A DNA stretch of 64,000 nt from Salinisphaera sp. Q1T1-3. Lineage in GTDB: Bacteria; Pseudomonadota; Gammaproteobacteria; Nevskiales; Salinisphaeraceae. Below, one piece after another: positions 26,815 through 37,494 of the stretch. The stretch is taken from contig NZ_QZWD01000008.1 of assembly GCF_003602005.1 (NCBI RefSeq), positions 124,001 through 188,000 of the forward strand, read 5' to 3'. Below the pieces are notes generated by a model. It was given only the letters and a program-made list of their open reading frames with translations, was not told the origin of the DNA and did no database searches. The position numbers and the translations under genes are program-made. Numbering within the stretch: the stretch's first letter is position 1; each line of letters begins with the position of its first letter.

Positions 26815-28567
26815 CCGAATGACGGGCCGCCGCGGCCAACCGATACGCCTCTACCCGCTCGTCGGCTGTCTTTTCGCCGCCGGCCTCGTCGCGGGCTGTG
26901 CCAGCACACCCGGCAACAACGCGCGGACCGCCGGCGAGACCAGCGAGGCGCGCATTTCGCGTTGGCAGGTCGAACCTCACCCGTCGACCGTGCCCGCGGA
27001 TGCCGAGGCTGCCATCCAGTCGACCGGTTCCAGCCAGGAACCAATTCCGGCCGAAAAGACCGATTACGTACCGCATCACTGGCCGAAACCGGACCAGGAC
27101 CTCTGGTCGAAGATCCGGGCCGGCTTCGAGCTCGATCCCAACAGCGAACGTCGCTCGGTGCGGGTATGGACCCAGTTCTATGCCACGCACACCGACCATC
27201 TGAGCGCGTCGTTGCAGCGCGCACGACCGTTTCTCTGGCATGTCGTCCAGCAGGTCGAAAAACGCGACATGCCCACCGAGATCGCGCTGCTGCCGATCGT
27301 GGAAAGCGGTTACAACCCGGCCGCGAAGTCGTATGTCGGTGCCAGCGGCCTGTGGCAGTTCATGCCCGGCACCGCCGACCACATGAGCCTGCCGCGCGAC
27401 TGGTGGTATGACGGACGCAACGATCCCATCGCCTCGACCGACGCCGCCCTGAACTATCTCCAGAACCTGAACGAGCGCTACAACGGCGACTGGATGCTGG
27501 CGCTCGCGGCCTACAACGCCGGCCCGGGCCGCGTGGACAACGCCATCGCGCGAGCCGAAGACGAAGGCAAGCCGACCGACTACTGGGACCTCGATCTACC
27601 GAAGGAAACCAGCGAATACGTACCGCAGCTGCTGGCGCTGCGCCGGATTATGATGGCGCCCTCGCGCTTCGGCGTGAACTGGCCGGCCCTGGCCAACGAG
27701 CCGCGCACGCGTGTGGTCAAGCTGCCCGGCCAGATCGATATGAAGATCGCGGCGCAGATGCTCGACATGTCGGAAGACAATCTGCGCAAGCTCAACCCCG
27801 GCATGCGGCGCTGGGCCAGCGATCCGAGCGGCCATGCCGAGCTGTTGGTGCCGGCCGCGCGGGCAGCCGCCTTCAAGAGCGAACTGGCGAGCATCAACCC
27901 GGCCAAGCTGATTCACAGCGAGCGTCATATCGTGCGTCGCGGCGATTCCCTGAGTCGCATCGCCCAGACATATCACGTCAGCGTGGCCAGCCTGCGTCAG
28001 GCCAATGGTCTATCGGGGAACCGGATTACGGTCGGCGAGAACCTGACCATCCCGAAACCCGGCAGCCCGGCGCGCGCGACATCGAGCGAACCCAGCCAGA
28101 CCTATGTGGTGCAATCCGGCGATACGCTCTGGCATATCGCGCAGCGTTACAGCGTCAGCGTCAGCGCCCTGAAGCAGGCCAACGGGCACAACGTCGCCAC
28201 GCTTCATCCGGGACAACAGATCGACATCCCCGGCGCCGCCAAACCGCCGGCCCCGACCACCGTCGTGGTGCAACGCGGCGACTCGCTCTGGTCCATCGCG
28301 CAGGCCAACGATGTCTCCGTGGCCGATCTGCGACGCTGGAACCGCATGGGCAGCAACAGCGCCCTGTCGCCGGGCACGACGATTTCTGTCGACGGCCCGT
28401 CGCAGTTGCCGGATTTCTACGAGGTCGAGCCAGGCGACTCGCTCTGGTCGATCGCTGACCGTTTCTCGATGCAGGTCAATACGTTGCGCAGCCTCAACGA
28501 TATGTCCTCGCACAGCAAGATCCAGCCCGGTCAGCGTCTGCGTCTGCAGCCGGCTGTCTCCGGCTGA
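26804..28567 (+). CDS. mltD: Membrane-bound lytic murein transglycosylase D with four LysM domains
   Basis: 587 aa. Lipoprotein signal with lipobox LVAGCAS (about residue 30), an SLT domain (IVESGYNPAAKSYVGASGLW holds the catalytic Glu; LAAYNAGPGRVDNAI), then LysM repeats at about residues 378-420, 438-482, 491-535 and 545-585 (each YxVxxGDSLWSIA-like). E. coli MltD has two LysM domains, so this one has a longer peptidoglycan-binding arm. It cleaves glycan strands at the inner face of the outer membrane. An in-frame ATG at 26819 is a possible start. Confidence 0.93.
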   Translation: MQADRMTGRRGQPIRLYPLVGCLFAAGLVAGCASTPGNNARTAGETSEARISRWQVEPHPSTVPADAEAAIQSTGSSQEPIPAEKTDYVPHHWPKPDQDLWSKIRAGFELDPNSERRSVRVWTQFYATHTDHLSASLQRARPFLWHVVQQVEKRDMPTEIALLPIVESGYNPAAKSYVGASGLWQFMPGTADHMSLPRDWWYDGRNDPIASTDAALNYLQNLNERYNGDWMLALAAYNAGPGRVDNAIARAEDEGKPTDYWDLDLPKETSEYVPQLLALRRIMMAPSRFGVNWPALANEPRTRVVKLPGQIDMKIAAQMLDMSEDNLRKLNPGMRRWASDPSGHAELLVPAARAAAFKSELASINPAKLIHSERHIVRRGDSLSRIAQTYHVSVASLRQANGLSGNRITVGENLTIPKPGSPARATSSEPSQTYVVQSGDTLWHIAQRYSVSVSALKQANGHNVATLHPGQQIDIPGAAKPPAPTTVVVQRGDSLWSIAQANDVSVADLRRWNRMGSNSALSPGTTISVDGPSQLPDFYEVEPGDSLWSIADRFSMQVNTLRSLNDMSSHSKIQPGQRLRLQPAVSG

Positions 28568-28781
28568 CATTCCCGGCTACCGCGGTGCGCCGCTGTCGCG
28601 GACCATCGGGCGGCCGCTGCCGGAACGACGATGGTCGGGCCGGTGGCACGCATGCGTGACATCGTGACGCAGCCGACCTAACGTAATCCGCGAAACGCCC
28701 ATCGCGCGGCCGCTAACGGCCGTGCGGCGGCGTCATCAAAGACCCATCAAAGACAACAGCCGACGACCATCAGGAGACGAC

Positions 28782-29573
28782 ATGGGGTTTCTCACCGGCA
28801 AGAAGGCGCTGATCACCGGCCTGGCCAGCGATCGATCCATCGCCTACGGCATCGCCAATGCCATGCGCGAACAGGGGGCCGAGCTGGTCCTGACCTATCA
28901 GGGCGACAAGCTGAAGTCGCGCGTGGAGAAGATGGGCGCGGATCTCGGTGCCACGGCCGTGCTGCCGCTGGATGTGGCCGAGGATGCCCAGATCGATGCG
29001 CTGTTCGAGTCGCTCGGCGCGCACTGGTCGGAGCTCGACATCCTGGTTCATGCGATCGGTTTCGCCCCGCGTGAAGCCCTGGCCGGCGGCTATCTGGACA
29101 GCATCTCGCGCGATGCCTCACGCATCGCGCACGATATCAGTGCCTATAGCTTCGCGGCGCTCGCCAAGGCGGCGCGGCCGATGCTCTCCGAGCATGCCTC
29201 GCTGATCACCCTGACCTATCTGGGCGCCGACCGGGTGATGCCCGGTTACAACATCATGGGCCCGGCCAAGGCCAGCCTTGAATCCAACATGCGTTTCATC
29301 GCGGCCGACCTGGGCGCCCAGGGTGTGCGCGTCAACGCCATCTCGGCCGGCCCCATCAAGACGCTGGCCGCGGCCGGTATCAGCGGTTTCCGCAAGATGC
29401 TGACCTACGCCAAGGACAGCGCTGCCCTCAAGCGCAATGTCACACAGGAAGAGATCGGCAACACCGCTGCCTTTCTGGGTTCTGATCTGGCCTCGGGCAT
29501 CACCGGCGAAGTCATCTACGTCGACGGTGGTTATCGCATCATGGGCATGGGGCCGATCGACACCGACGAATAA
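28782..29573 (+). CDS. fabI: Enoyl-[acyl-carrier-protein] reductase (NADH)
   Basis: 263 aa from MGFLTGKK, with SD CAGGAG. FabI motifs: ITGLASDRSIAYGIANAM (NADH-binding), HAIGFAPREALAGG, and the Tyr-x6-Lys pair in GYNIMGPAKASLE. The last reductive step of fatty acid elongation and the triclosan target. Convergent with ppiD, as I recall for Pseudomonas. Confidence 0.96.
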   Translation: MGFLTGKKALITGLASDRSIAYGIANAMREQGAELVLTYQGDKLKSRVEKMGADLGATAVLPLDVAEDAQIDALFESLGAHWSELDILVHAIGFAPREALAGGYLDSISRDASRIAHDISAYSFAALAKAARPMLSEHASLITLTYLGADRVMPGYNIMGPAKASLESNMRFIAADLGAQGVRVNAISAGPIKTLAAAGISGFRKMLTYAKDSAALKRNVTQEEIGNTAAFLGSDLASGITGEVIYVDGGYRIMGMGPIDTDE

Positions 29574-29601
29574 GGCCGAACGCCTTATCGCAGCCACTGC
29601 A

Positions 29602-29627
29602 AGCCACGCCCTCGGGCGTGGCTTTTT
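29602..29627 (+). terminator. Rho-independent terminator of fabI
   Basis: AGCCACGCCC-TC-GGGCGTGGCT followed by TTTT. Confidence 0.92.
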
Positions 29628-29751
29628 CATATCAGCTTGTCTGATGCGATGCCCCCGCACGGCCTTCGGGGCTGCGGCCACCGCCGACACCCGACGCCTC
29701 TGTGGCGATCGGGTCATTACGGCCGGGCGGCCACCGCATGACCGCCGGCAT

Positions 29752-31710
29752 TCAATCCGTGGCAGGATCCCCCTGGCCATTCTGGCCGGGGCTCTGGCGC
29801 AGGCTGTCCTTCTTGATCGAGACATCAGCCTGTTCACGGATGTAATTGTCGAGCGCGGCGTATTCGAGCGCGGCATTGTACTGGCGCTGCTGCTTGGCCA
29901 TCCGGTCGCGCTGTTGTGTCGTCTGCTTCCGGTCACCGCCGGACTGCACCCGCTCATCCTGCACGGCCACCAGAGCCACGCTGCCCTGATCGGTCGTCGC
30001 GATACGATAACCGGTCTTCTGCTGGCCGTCGGCGCCTGACAGCGGCACCGCGAACGCAGCCTTACTGACAGCGCTGGCCACGTTCGACCCGTCCCGACCG
30101 ACCCAGCCGGGCGAGGACAATTGTGCCGGCCCCTGACGCGCGATGTCCTGTAGATCGGCGCTCCCCTGCTGGAGCTTCGCCATGGCCGCCTGTGCCGCCG
30201 CGCGCGCCTTGTCCTGGGCCTTCTGTCGGACCAGCTGTCGGCGAATCGTCCCCGCAACCGCGGATTCCGGCTGCGGCTTGGCGGCCTGGTGGTCGGCGAC
30301 ACGCAGGACGATCTGTCGCTGCTCGCCCAGATTCACGACCTTGCTGTTGAGCTTGTCCTTGAGCACCGCGTCCGAAAAGGCGGCATCCCGCACCGCCTGA
30401 TACTGGCCGATGCCGCCGCCGTCCTGCTGCGTGATCCAGCCGGTGGTCTGGATCGGCAGATCGAGTTTCTTGGAAATCGTCTGCAGGTCGTTGGGCGCCT
30501 GGTAGGCCAGATCGCCGAGTGTCTGGGACTTGTTGTGGAATGTCTTGGCCTTGGCCTTCTGTCGCGCCATGGCCTTGAGCCGGTTCTGCACGACGGCATC
30601 ATCGAAGTCCGGATGATCGGCCGGTGTCACACCGGTCAGACGTGCCACATACCAGGCGTTGTCGGTACGCACCGGGTTGGAGAGCTGTCCTTTGTCCATA
30701 CCGAACAAGGCATTGCCCAGCGCAGTCGGCATTGCCGACTGGGCCTGCGCATCGATCTGCTCGAAACGGGCGTTGGCGTGCTTGCCGGCCTGCGCCTTCA
30801 ATGTCGACGAGTCCCGGCCTTTCATCGCGGCCGCGATTGCCTGCACGGTCTGCCGCGCCGCGTCGTCATCGCCATCAGTGATGGGAATCCGTACCACATC
30901 CGCCGAGCGTTTCTCGGGCGCGCCGAATTCCGTGCGATGCTGATCGTAGAGCGTGTGCAGCGTCTGTTCGCTGGGCGCGGCGTCGGTGGACAGCGTATTC
31001 GCATTCAGCGAGACGTAGGACAGCTTGACCTTCGCCGGCTGCATGAACTGCTGCTTGTGGGCGTTGTAGTACGCCTGTACGGCCTGGTCATCGACCGCGA
31101 CCTGGTCTTGATACGCGGACGGGTCGAAGTTCAATACGGCGATACGACGCTGTGCGTTGGCCGCCTTGAAACGCGCATCCACTTCCGGCGGTGCGGCAAA
31201 CGCGCCAGCGGCCACGATCTGTTCGAGTTGATTGCTGAGCAGGCTCTGGCGCAACCGCGCTTCGTATTGCGCGGGCTGGATGCCCGCCTGCGCGAGCAAT
31301 GTCTTGTATCGCTCGGTCGAGAACTGGCCGTTCTGCTGGAACTGTGGATTGCTGCGGATCGTGGCCAGCAGATTCGCGTCGCTGACCTGATAGCCGGCGT
31401 CCTTGGCGTACTGCTGGGTGACAGCTTCGTTGATCAAGCTGTCGAGCACGCGATGACGTATCTGACCGGGCGGAAACATGCTGGAGTCGAAGTTGTCGCC
31501 CATCATCTGGCGCAGACGCTGATAGCGCTGATCAAAAGCGCGTTGCAGCTGGGACTGCGTGATATCGGTATCGCCCGCCGAGGCGACCACGGGGTCGGCG
31601 GACGGCGTGAAATAGGACCCGATCCCCCAGACACCGAACACCACGGTAATCACACCGACGACAATATAAGCCAGCGGTCCGCTGGCACCATCCCGAATCT
31701 TCTGCAGCAT
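29752..31710 (-). CDS. ppiD: Periplasmic folding chaperone PpiD (SurA-N / parvulin-like)
   Basis: 652 aa from MLQKIRDGASGP. One N-terminal membrane helix (AYIVVGVITVVFGVWGIGSY), then the SurA-N-like chaperone domain (about 40-230, with QLQRAFDQRYQRLRQMMGDN) and a degenerate parvulin domain (about 265-370). PpiD is anchored at the Sec translocon and helps proteins emerging into the periplasm. The frame reaches 31878, but the membrane anchor sits at the right distance from 31710. Confidence 0.92.
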   Translation of the reverse strand: MLQKIRDGASGPLAYIVVGVITVVFGVWGIGSYFTPSADPVVASAGDTDITQSQLQRAFDQRYQRLRQMMGDNFDSSMFPPGQIRHRVLDSLINEAVTQQYAKDAGYQVSDANLLATIRSNPQFQQNGQFSTERYKTLLAQAGIQPAQYEARLRQSLLSNQLEQIVAAGAFAAPPEVDARFKAANAQRRIAVLNFDPSAYQDQVAVDDQAVQAYYNAHKQQFMQPAKVKLSYVSLNANTLSTDAAPSEQTLHTLYDQHRTEFGAPEKRSADVVRIPITDGDDDAARQTVQAIAAAMKGRDSSTLKAQAGKHANARFEQIDAQAQSAMPTALGNALFGMDKGQLSNPVRTDNAWYVARLTGVTPADHPDFDDAVVQNRLKAMARQKAKAKTFHNKSQTLGDLAYQAPNDLQTISKKLDLPIQTTGWITQQDGGGIGQYQAVRDAAFSDAVLKDKLNSKVVNLGEQRQIVLRVADHQAAKPQPESAVAGTIRRQLVRQKAQDKARAAAQAAMAKLQQGSADLQDIARQGPAQLSSPGWVGRDGSNVASAVSKAAFAVPLSGADGQQKTGYRIATTDQGSVALVAVQDERVQSGGDRKQTTQQRDRMAKQQRQYNAALEYAALDNYIREQADVSIKKDSLRQSPGQNGQGDPATD

Positions 31711-31836
31711 AAGTCTTGCTCTCGAACCCGTCACTCGCAAGGACAAGCCCTGCATTGTGCCTGCCCGGGCGGCTGGGCGCACCCGACGCGCTGCCGGGAC
31801 CGCGCAATCCAGCGCGCGTCGCGGATTCCGGGCAAA

Positions 31837-31864
31837 AAAAAGACGCTCCGAAGAGCGTCTTTTC
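31837..31864 (-). terminator. Terminator after the first tRNA-Asp
   Basis: On the minus strand AAAAGACGCTC-TTCG-GAGCGTCTTTT followed by more T residues; the UUCG loop makes it very stable. It separates the tRNA genes from ppiD. Confidence 0.88.
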
Positions 31865-31893
31865 GGTCTGATCGGCAAGTGCCGATAACAGAC

Positions 31894-31970
31894 TGGCGGA
31901 GCGGACGGGACTCGAACCCGCGACCTCCGGCGTGACAGGCCGGCATTCTAACCAGCTGAACTACCGCTCC
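31894..31970 (-). tRNA. tRNA-Asp (GTC), copy 1
   Basis: 77 nt with encoded CCA; acceptor GGAGCGG...CCGCTCC, anticodon loop CTGTCAC. Identical to the copy at 32084. Confidence 0.96.
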
Positions 31971-32013
31971 AAACATTGGACCCGAACGCCTCGCAGGCGA
32001 ATGGATCGCGATT

Positions 32014-32046
32014 AAAAAAAGAGAGCACCGTGAAAGCGCTCTCTTT
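32014..32046 (-). terminator. Terminator between the two tRNA-Asp genes
   Basis: On the minus strand AAAGAGAGCGC-TTTCACG-GTGCTCTCTTT followed by TTTT, directly after copy 2. Confidence 0.85.
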
Positions 32047-32083
32047 GTCCGGCTGATCAGGCATTCGCCTGATGATCAAACCG

Positions 32084-32160
32084 TGGCGGAGCGGACGGGA
32101 CTCGAACCCGCGACCTCCGGCGTGACAGGCCGGCATTCTAACCAGCTGAACTACCGCTCC
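32084..32160 (-). tRNA. tRNA-Asp (GTC), copy 2
   Basis: Base-for-base the same 77 nt as copy 1, with encoded CCA. Confidence 0.96.
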
Positions 32161-32175
32161 GTTGACCTTGACTTT

Positions 32176-32252
32176 TGGTGGGTGCTGACGGATTCGAACC
32201 GCCGACATTCGCCTTGTAAGGGCGACGCTCTACCAACTGAGCTAAGCACCCC
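32176..32252 (-). tRNA. tRNA-Val (TAC)
   Basis: Acceptor GGGGTGC...GCACCC, D arm AGCTCAGTTGGTAGAGC, anticodon loop CTTACAA, T arm GGCGG-TTCGAAT-CCGTC, encoded CCA. Lies 15 bp before tRNA-Asp copy 2 on the same strand. Confidence 0.95.
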
Positions 32253-32292
32253 GCCAAGACAGGAAATATGCTTCCCGCCTTGCGAAGGAGCG

Positions 32293-32565
32293 CTAGTTTA
32301 CAGCGTCTTTAAGTGCTTTACCAGCCTTGAAACCAGGAGTTTTACCCGACGGGATCTGGATCGACTGGCCGGTCTTCGGGTTGCGGCCCTGACGGGCGGC
32401 ACGTTCGCGCACGGAGAACACGCCAAAGCCCACCAGCGAAACCTTGTCACCCTTCTTGAGCGCATCGGTGACCGAGTCGATCATCGCGTCGACGGCGCGA
32501 GACGCGTCGGCCTTGGAAAGGTCTGCATCCGCAGCGACGGCATCGACGAGTTCGGTTTTATTCAT
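32293..32565 (-). CDS. hupB: DNA-binding protein HU-beta
   Basis: 90 aa. Full HU/IHF fold with the beta-arm motif [24 protein letters not shown]. Nucleoid protein, homodimer or heterodimer with HU-alpha. Between lon and the tRNA-Val gene. Confidence 0.97.
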   Translation of the reverse strand: MNKTELVDAVAADADLSKADASRAVDAMIDSVTDALKKGDKVSLVGFGVFSVRERAARQGRNPKTGQSIQIPSGKTPGFKAGKALKDAVN

Positions 32566-32773
32566 AACGTTTTATCCCCTGATAAGGAATGAGAGATTTG
32601 CGATGGTCCGCCTGGCGAACCGGCCTTGGCGCTGAACTGCCGCGTCCGGCCTCCGGCCTACTGGAACGCTCACGCTGGCGTCGGCCGTCACGAGCGGAGA
32701 TTTATACCAAGGCGCCGATTCCAGCGTCAACAAAGGCTTGGCGCGGAATCGACGCCTGGCGTCGGATACACGA

Positions 32774-35161
32774 TCAGTGAGCGCGCAGCTCACCGGGTTC
32801 GCTCTTGCCGGGACCGTCCGTATTGGCCTCATCCGAGGCCAGCGGCTGGGGCGCCCGGGTGAGAGCGATCTTGAGCACTTCATCGATGCTCTTGACCGGT
32901 CGAATATCCAGACGGCTCTTGATGTTGGCCGGGATCTCGGACAGATCCTTCTGGTTCTCGTCCGGAATGACCACGATCTTGATACCGCCGCGGTGCGCCG
33001 CCAGCAGCTTCTCCTTGAGGCCGCCAATCGGCAACACATCGCCGCGCAGGGTGATCTCGCCGGTCATGGCCACATCGGCCCGCACCGGGATCTGTGTCAG
33101 CGCAGACACCATGGCCGTGCACATGCCGATGCCCGCCGACGGCCCGTCCTTGGGCGTCGCCCCTTCCGGTACGTGCACGTGCAGGTCCGACTTGGCCATG
33201 AAGTCGCGCTCGATGCCGAGCGCGGCCACACGCGACCGGATCACCGTCAGCGCCGCCTGGATCGACTCCTGCATCACATCGCCCAGCGAACCGGTGTTCA
33301 GCGGCTTACCCTTGCCCGGCACGGCGGCCGACTCGATCGTCAGCAGCTCGCCGCCGACCTCGGTCCACGCGAGCCCGACGACCTGACCGATGCTGTCATG
33401 CTCCTCGGCGCGACCGTAGCGGAATTTCGGCACCCCAAGGTACTTGTCCAGGTTGCGCTTGGAGACCTGCTTGGCATCGTGCGCCTTGTCGCTGATCAGT
33501 TCCTTGACCACCTTGCGGCAGATCTTGGCGATATCGCGCTCGAGATTACGCACCCCGGCCTCACGCGTGTAGCGCCGGATGATATCGGTCAGCGCGTTGT
33601 CGGAGATCGACAGCTCGTTTTCCTTGAGGCCGTTTTCCTGCATGGCCTTGGGCACGAGATAACGCTCGGCGATATTGACCTTTTCGTCCTCGGTGTAGCC
33701 CGACAGGCGGATCACTTCCATGCGATCGAGCAACGGCGCCGGGATATCCAGGGTGTTGGCGGTGCAGACGAACATGACCTGCGAGAGGTCGTAGTCGACT
33801 TCGAGATAGTGATCGCCAAACGTATTATTCTGCTCCGGATCGAGGACCTCGAGCAGCGCCGAAGCCGGATCACCGCGGAAATCGTTGGCCATCTTGTCGA
33901 CTTCGTCGAGCAGGAAGAGCGGGTTGCGTACGCCCACCTTGGCCATGTTCTGGATGATCTTGCCCGGCAGACTGCCGATGTAGGTTCGACGATGGCCACG
34001 AATCTCGGCCTCGTCGCGCACGCCACCCAGGCTCATGCGCACGAACTCTCGGTTCGTTGCCTTGGCGATCGAGCGCCCCAGCGAGGTCTTGCCCACACCC
34101 GGCGGGCCGACCAGACACAGAATCGGGCCCTTGATCTTCTTGACGCGGCTCTGAACCGCCAGATTCTCGATGATGCGCTCCTTGATGCGCTCCAGACCGT
34201 AGTGGTCCGTATCGAGGGTTTTCTGGGCCTTGGCGAGATCGATCTTGGTCTTTGAGCGCTTCTTCCACGGGATGTCGACCATCCAGTCGAGATAGTTGCG
34301 CACGACCGTGGCCTCGGCCGACATCGGCGACATGCTCTTGAGCTTGTTGAACTCCGTGGTGACCTTCTTCTTGGCCTCCTTCGGCATGCCGGCCTTTTCG
34401 ATCTTCTCTTCGAGCTCGTCGAGATCGTTCGGCGCGTCGTCGATTTCACCGAGTTCTTTCTGAATGGCCTTCATCTGCTCATTCAGATAATACTCGCGCT
34501 GCGACTTCTCCATCTGCTGCTTGACGCGACCGCGGATCTTCTTCTCGATCTGCAGCACCTCGATCTCGGCGTCGGTCTTGGCGACGACGTGTTCGAGTCG
34601 GGCCTGGGCGTCGGCGATTTCAAGCACGTCCTGTCGCTCTTCGAGCTTCAGGTTCAGATGCGCGGCCACGGTATCGGCGAGCCGACCGGCCGAATCCATG
34701 CTGGACAGCGACGGCAACAGCTCGGCCGGCACTTTCTTGTTGAGCTTGGTGTAGGACTCGAACGTCGAGACGGCCGAACGCATCAGCGCATCGATTTCGG
34801 CCGAGTCGTGTTCGTTCTCGTCGATATCGACATGCTCGGCCACGAGCCCGCCGTCGGCCTCGTGCAGATTCGACAGGCGTGCACGATTCGCGCCCTCGAC
34901 CAGCACCTTGACGGTGCCGTCAGGCAATTTGAGCAGCTGCAGGATGGAAGCCAGCGTGCCGACTTCGTAGATATCGCCTGCGCCGGGATCGTCGATATCC
35001 GCCGCTCGTTGCGCGACAAGAAGAATCTTCTTGTCCTCGGCCATTGCGGCTTCCAGCGCGGCAATGGATTTCTCGCGGCCCACGAACAACGGGATCGCCA
35101 TGTGGGGGAAGACCACCACGTCGCGAAGCGGAAGCACGGGTACCAGGGCGTTGTCTGCCAT
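32774..35161 (-). CDS. lon: ATP-dependent protease Lon
   Basis: 795 aa. LAN substrate-binding domain ([20 protein letters not shown]), AAA+ with Walker [16 protein letters not shown] and sensor region, and the protease domain with catalytic Ser in [12 protein letters not shown] and Lys in [10 protein letters not shown]. Degrades misfolded and short-lived regulatory proteins. SD GAGGG before 35161. Confidence 0.98.
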   Translation of the reverse strand: MADNALVPVLPLRDVVVFPHMAIPLFVGREKSIAALEAAMAEDKKILLVAQRAADIDDPGAGDIYEVGTLASILQLLKLPDGTVKVLVEGANRARLSNLHEADGGLVAEHVDIDENEHDSAEIDALMRSAVSTFESYTKLNKKVPAELLPSLSSMDSAGRLADTVAAHLNLKLEERQDVLEIADAQARLEHVVAKTDAEIEVLQIEKKIRGRVKQQMEKSQREYYLNEQMKAIQKELGEIDDAPNDLDELEEKIEKAGMPKEAKKKVTTEFNKLKSMSPMSAEATVVRNYLDWMVDIPWKKRSKTKIDLAKAQKTLDTDHYGLERIKERIIENLAVQSRVKKIKGPILCLVGPPGVGKTSLGRSIAKATNREFVRMSLGGVRDEAEIRGHRRTYIGSLPGKIIQNMAKVGVRNPLFLLDEVDKMANDFRGDPASALLEVLDPEQNNTFGDHYLEVDYDLSQVMFVCTANTLDIPAPLLDRMEVIRLSGYTEDEKVNIAERYLVPKAMQENGLKENELSISDNALTDIIRRYTREAGVRNLERDIAKICRKVVKELISDKAHDAKQVSKRNLDKYLGVPKFRYGRAEEHDSIGQVVGLAWTEVGGELLTIESAAVPGKGKPLNTGSLGDVMQESIQAALTVIRSRVAALGIERDFMAKSDLHVHVPEGATPKDGPSAGIGMCTAMVSALTQIPVRADVAMTGEITLRGDVLPIGGLKEKLLAAHRGGIKIVVIPDENQKDLSEIPANIKSRLDIRPVKSIDEVLKIALTRAPQPLASDEANTDGPGKSEPGELRAH

Positions 35162-35181
35162 TCAGCCCTCGCTGACATAAA

Positions 35182-35204
35182 GCGGCCGGCAAGAGGCCGG
35201 CCGC
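35182..35204 (-). terminator. Hairpin between clpX and lon
   Basis: GCGGCCGGC and GCCGGCCGC form a 9-bp stem with TTTAT after it on the minus strand. A weak terminator or attenuator that would reduce read-through from clpPX into lon. Confidence 0.6.
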
Positions 35205-35275
35205 GTGGATTTCAGGAAAACGTTGAGGGCGCGCCCGCGGTTTTCAATCGCGAACGCGGCCGCAGATCGCCTGCC

Positions 35276-36553
35276 TCAGGCGCCGGCACGTTCCGCGTCG
35301 GCGTTTTCATAGACGATATAAGGCTGTGCGTCGCCGCGCACCACCGCTTCGTCGACCACGACCTTGGAGACGTTCTCCATGGCCGGCAGCTCGTACATGA
35401 CGTCGAGCAGAATGGATTCGAGCAGCGTACGCAGCCCGCGTGCGCCGGTCTTGCGCTCCATCGCCCGATGCGCGATTGCCCGCAGGGCATCCTCGCGCAG
35501 CTCGAGTTCGCAGTTCTCCATTTCGAAGAGCTTGGCGTACTGCTTGGTCAGCGCGTTCTTGGGCTCCTGCAGAATCGACATCAGGGCCGTTTCGTCGAGC
35601 TCCTCAAGCGTGGCCACCACCGGCAGACGGCCGACGAATTCCGGAATCAGGCCATACTTGACCAGATCCTCGGGTTCGACCGTCTTGAGCATGGCGCCCA
35701 GGCTGCGCTGGTCGGATGCGCCCTTGACCTCGGCCGAGAAACCGATGCCCGAGCGACCTTCACGGGTCTTGATGGTTTCATCAAGGCCGGCGAACGCGCC
35801 ACCGCAGATGAACAGGATGCCGGAGGTGTCGACCTGCAGGAACTCCTGCTGCGGATGCTTGCGTCCACCCTGCGGCGGAATCGAGGCCGTGGTGCCTTCG
35901 ATGAGCTTGAGCAGCGCCTGCTGCACACCCTCACCCGAGACATCCCGCGTGATCGACGGGTTTTCCGACTTGCGCGAGATCTTGTCGATCTCGTCGATGT
36001 AGACGATGCCGCGCTGTGCCTTGTCGACGTCGTAGTCGCACTTCTGCAGCAGCTTCTGGATGATATTCTCGACATCCTCACCGACATAGCCCGCTTCGGT
36101 GAGCGTGGTGGCATCGGCGATCGCGAACGGCACATCCAGCAGACGCGCCAGAGTCTCGGCCAGCAGCGTCTTGCCGCAACCGGTCGGCCCGATCATCAGG
36201 ATGTTCGACTTGGCCAGTTCGACGTCGTCCTCGCCCGCTTCGGCGTTCAACCGCTTGTAGTGGTTGTAGACGGCGACCGCCAGGATCTTCTTCGCCGATT
36301 CCTGGCCGATCACGTAGTCATCGAGCACGCGCCGGATCTCCTGCGGGCTCGGCAGGCCTTTCTTGGCCGGCTTGCTCGCCAGTTCCTCACGCATGATGTC
36401 ATTGCACAGGTCCACGCACTCATCGCAGATGAAGACCGAGGGGCCGGCGATGAGCTTGCGAACCTCGTGTTCGCTCTTGCCGCAGAACGAGCAATGCAGG
36501 GTCCGCCCGGAATTCTCCTTGGACCCCGTGTCGTTGTTGCCGTTGTCTGCCAT
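35276..36553 (-). CDS. clpX: ClpXP protease ATPase subunit ClpX
   Basis: 425 aa from MADNGNN with AGAGG upstream. N-terminal zinc-binding domain ([25 protein letters not shown]), AAA+ Walker [13 protein letters not shown] and Walker [12 protein letters not shown], pore loop GYVGEDVEN, and an IGF-type ClpP loop (SGIGFSAEV). Unfolds substrates and feeds them to ClpP. Confidence 0.98.
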   Translation of the reverse strand: MADNGNNDTGSKENSGRTLHCSFCGKSEHEVRKLIAGPSVFICDECVDLCNDIMREELASKPAKKGLPSPQEIRRVLDDYVIGQESAKKILAVAVYNHYKRLNAEAGEDDVELAKSNILMIGPTGCGKTLLAETLARLLDVPFAIADATTLTEAGYVGEDVENIIQKLLQKCDYDVDKAQRGIVYIDEIDKISRKSENPSITRDVSGEGVQQALLKLIEGTTASIPPQGGRKHPQQEFLQVDTSGILFICGGAFAGLDETIKTREGRSGIGFSAEVKGASDQRSLGAMLKTVEPEDLVKYGLIPEFVGRLPVVATLEELDETALMSILQEPKNALTKQYAKLFEMENCELELREDALRAIAHRAMERKTGARGLRTLLESILLDVMYELPAMENVSKVVVDEAVVRGDAQPYIVYENADAERAGA

Positions 36554-36733
36554 GGATTGGGACCTCTTGAAACTCTTCAGTGTCCGATACGTCCTGTATG
36601 ACACACCGGACAAATAATTGTCACGCCATCGCCATGTGCCGCGGTCTCAGCAACGGCATGATGCAGGCCTTGCGCGGTGCATCGAGCACCATGGCTGCCA
36701 CCATTGTCCGCAAGCAAGGCATCGAACGCGGTA

Positions 36734-36765
36734 ACGCCCCGGCGCTCGTCGTACGCCGGGGCGTG
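36734..36765 (-). terminator. Hairpin between clpP and clpX
   Basis: ACGCCCCGGCG and CGCCGGGGCGT form an 11-bp stem with a 10-nt loop just after the clpP stop. No T run follows on the minus strand, so it may act as a processing or stability element that sets the ClpP:ClpX ratio. Confidence 0.5.
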
Positions 36766-36773
36766 ACGTTTCG

Positions 36774-37415
36774 CTACTTGTCCGCCTTTTCGGCCAGCGC
36801 CGCGCGCGACGACAGGATATCGTCGATAACGCCGTACTCGTTGGCCTCGTTCGCGCTCATGAAGAAATCGCGCTCGGTGTCGCGCTTGATCTTGTCCAGC
36901 GGCTGACCCGTGTGGTACGCAAGCACTTCGTTGAGCCGTTCACGCGCATGCAGAATCTCGCGCGCGTGGATCTCGATGTCGGTGGCCTGACCCTGGAAGC
37001 CGCCCAGCGGCTGATGGATCATCACGCGCGAGTTCGGCAAGGCGAACCGCTTGCCCTCGGCCCCACCGGCCAGCAGCACCGCGCCCATGCTCGCGGCCTG
37101 GCCGAGACACATGGTCGCCACGTCGGGCTTGATGAACTGCATCGTGTCGTAGATCGACATGCCGGCCGTGATCACGCCACCGGGCGAATTGATATACAGC
37201 TGGATGTCCTTGTCCGGGTTGTCCGACTCCAGGAACAGCAGCTGCGCGACGATCAGGTTGGCCATGTGATCGTCGACCGGGCCGACGCAGAAGATGACCC
37301 GCTCCTTGAGCAGGCGCGAATAGATGTCGAACGAGCGCTCGCCGCGGGCGGTCTGCTCGATGACCATCGGGATGAGCCCCAGATTCTGGGGCGCCATGCT
37401 GTCGTTGTCTGCCAT
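36774..37415 (-). CDS. clpP: ATP-dependent Clp protease proteolytic subunit ClpP
   Basis: 213 aa. Catalytic Ser in GQAASMGAV, His in [13 protein letters not shown], and the downstream Asp are present. Forms the 14-subunit peptidase that pairs with ClpX. Confidence 0.98.
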   Translation of the reverse strand: MADNDSMAPQNLGLIPMVIEQTARGERSFDIYSRLLKERVIFCVGPVDDHMANLIVAQLLFLESDNPDKDIQLYINSPGGVITAGMSIYDTMQFIKPDVATMCLGQAASMGAVLLAGGAEGKRFALPNSRVMIHQPLGGFQGQATDIEIHAREILHARERLNEVLAYHTGQPLDKIKRDTERDFFMSANEANEYGVIDDILSSRAALAEKADK

Positions 37416-37494
37416 AACGTCTCGCTTGTCTGAGCCAACGAGGGCAAGCCGGCCGGCCCGGGTTGGCCGGCCGACCGGAACGATCTGCGCCTGA

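Noticed and set aside
34589-36601. 670-codon plus-strand frame over clpX and lon
   Set aside because: Antisense shadow of two certain genes.
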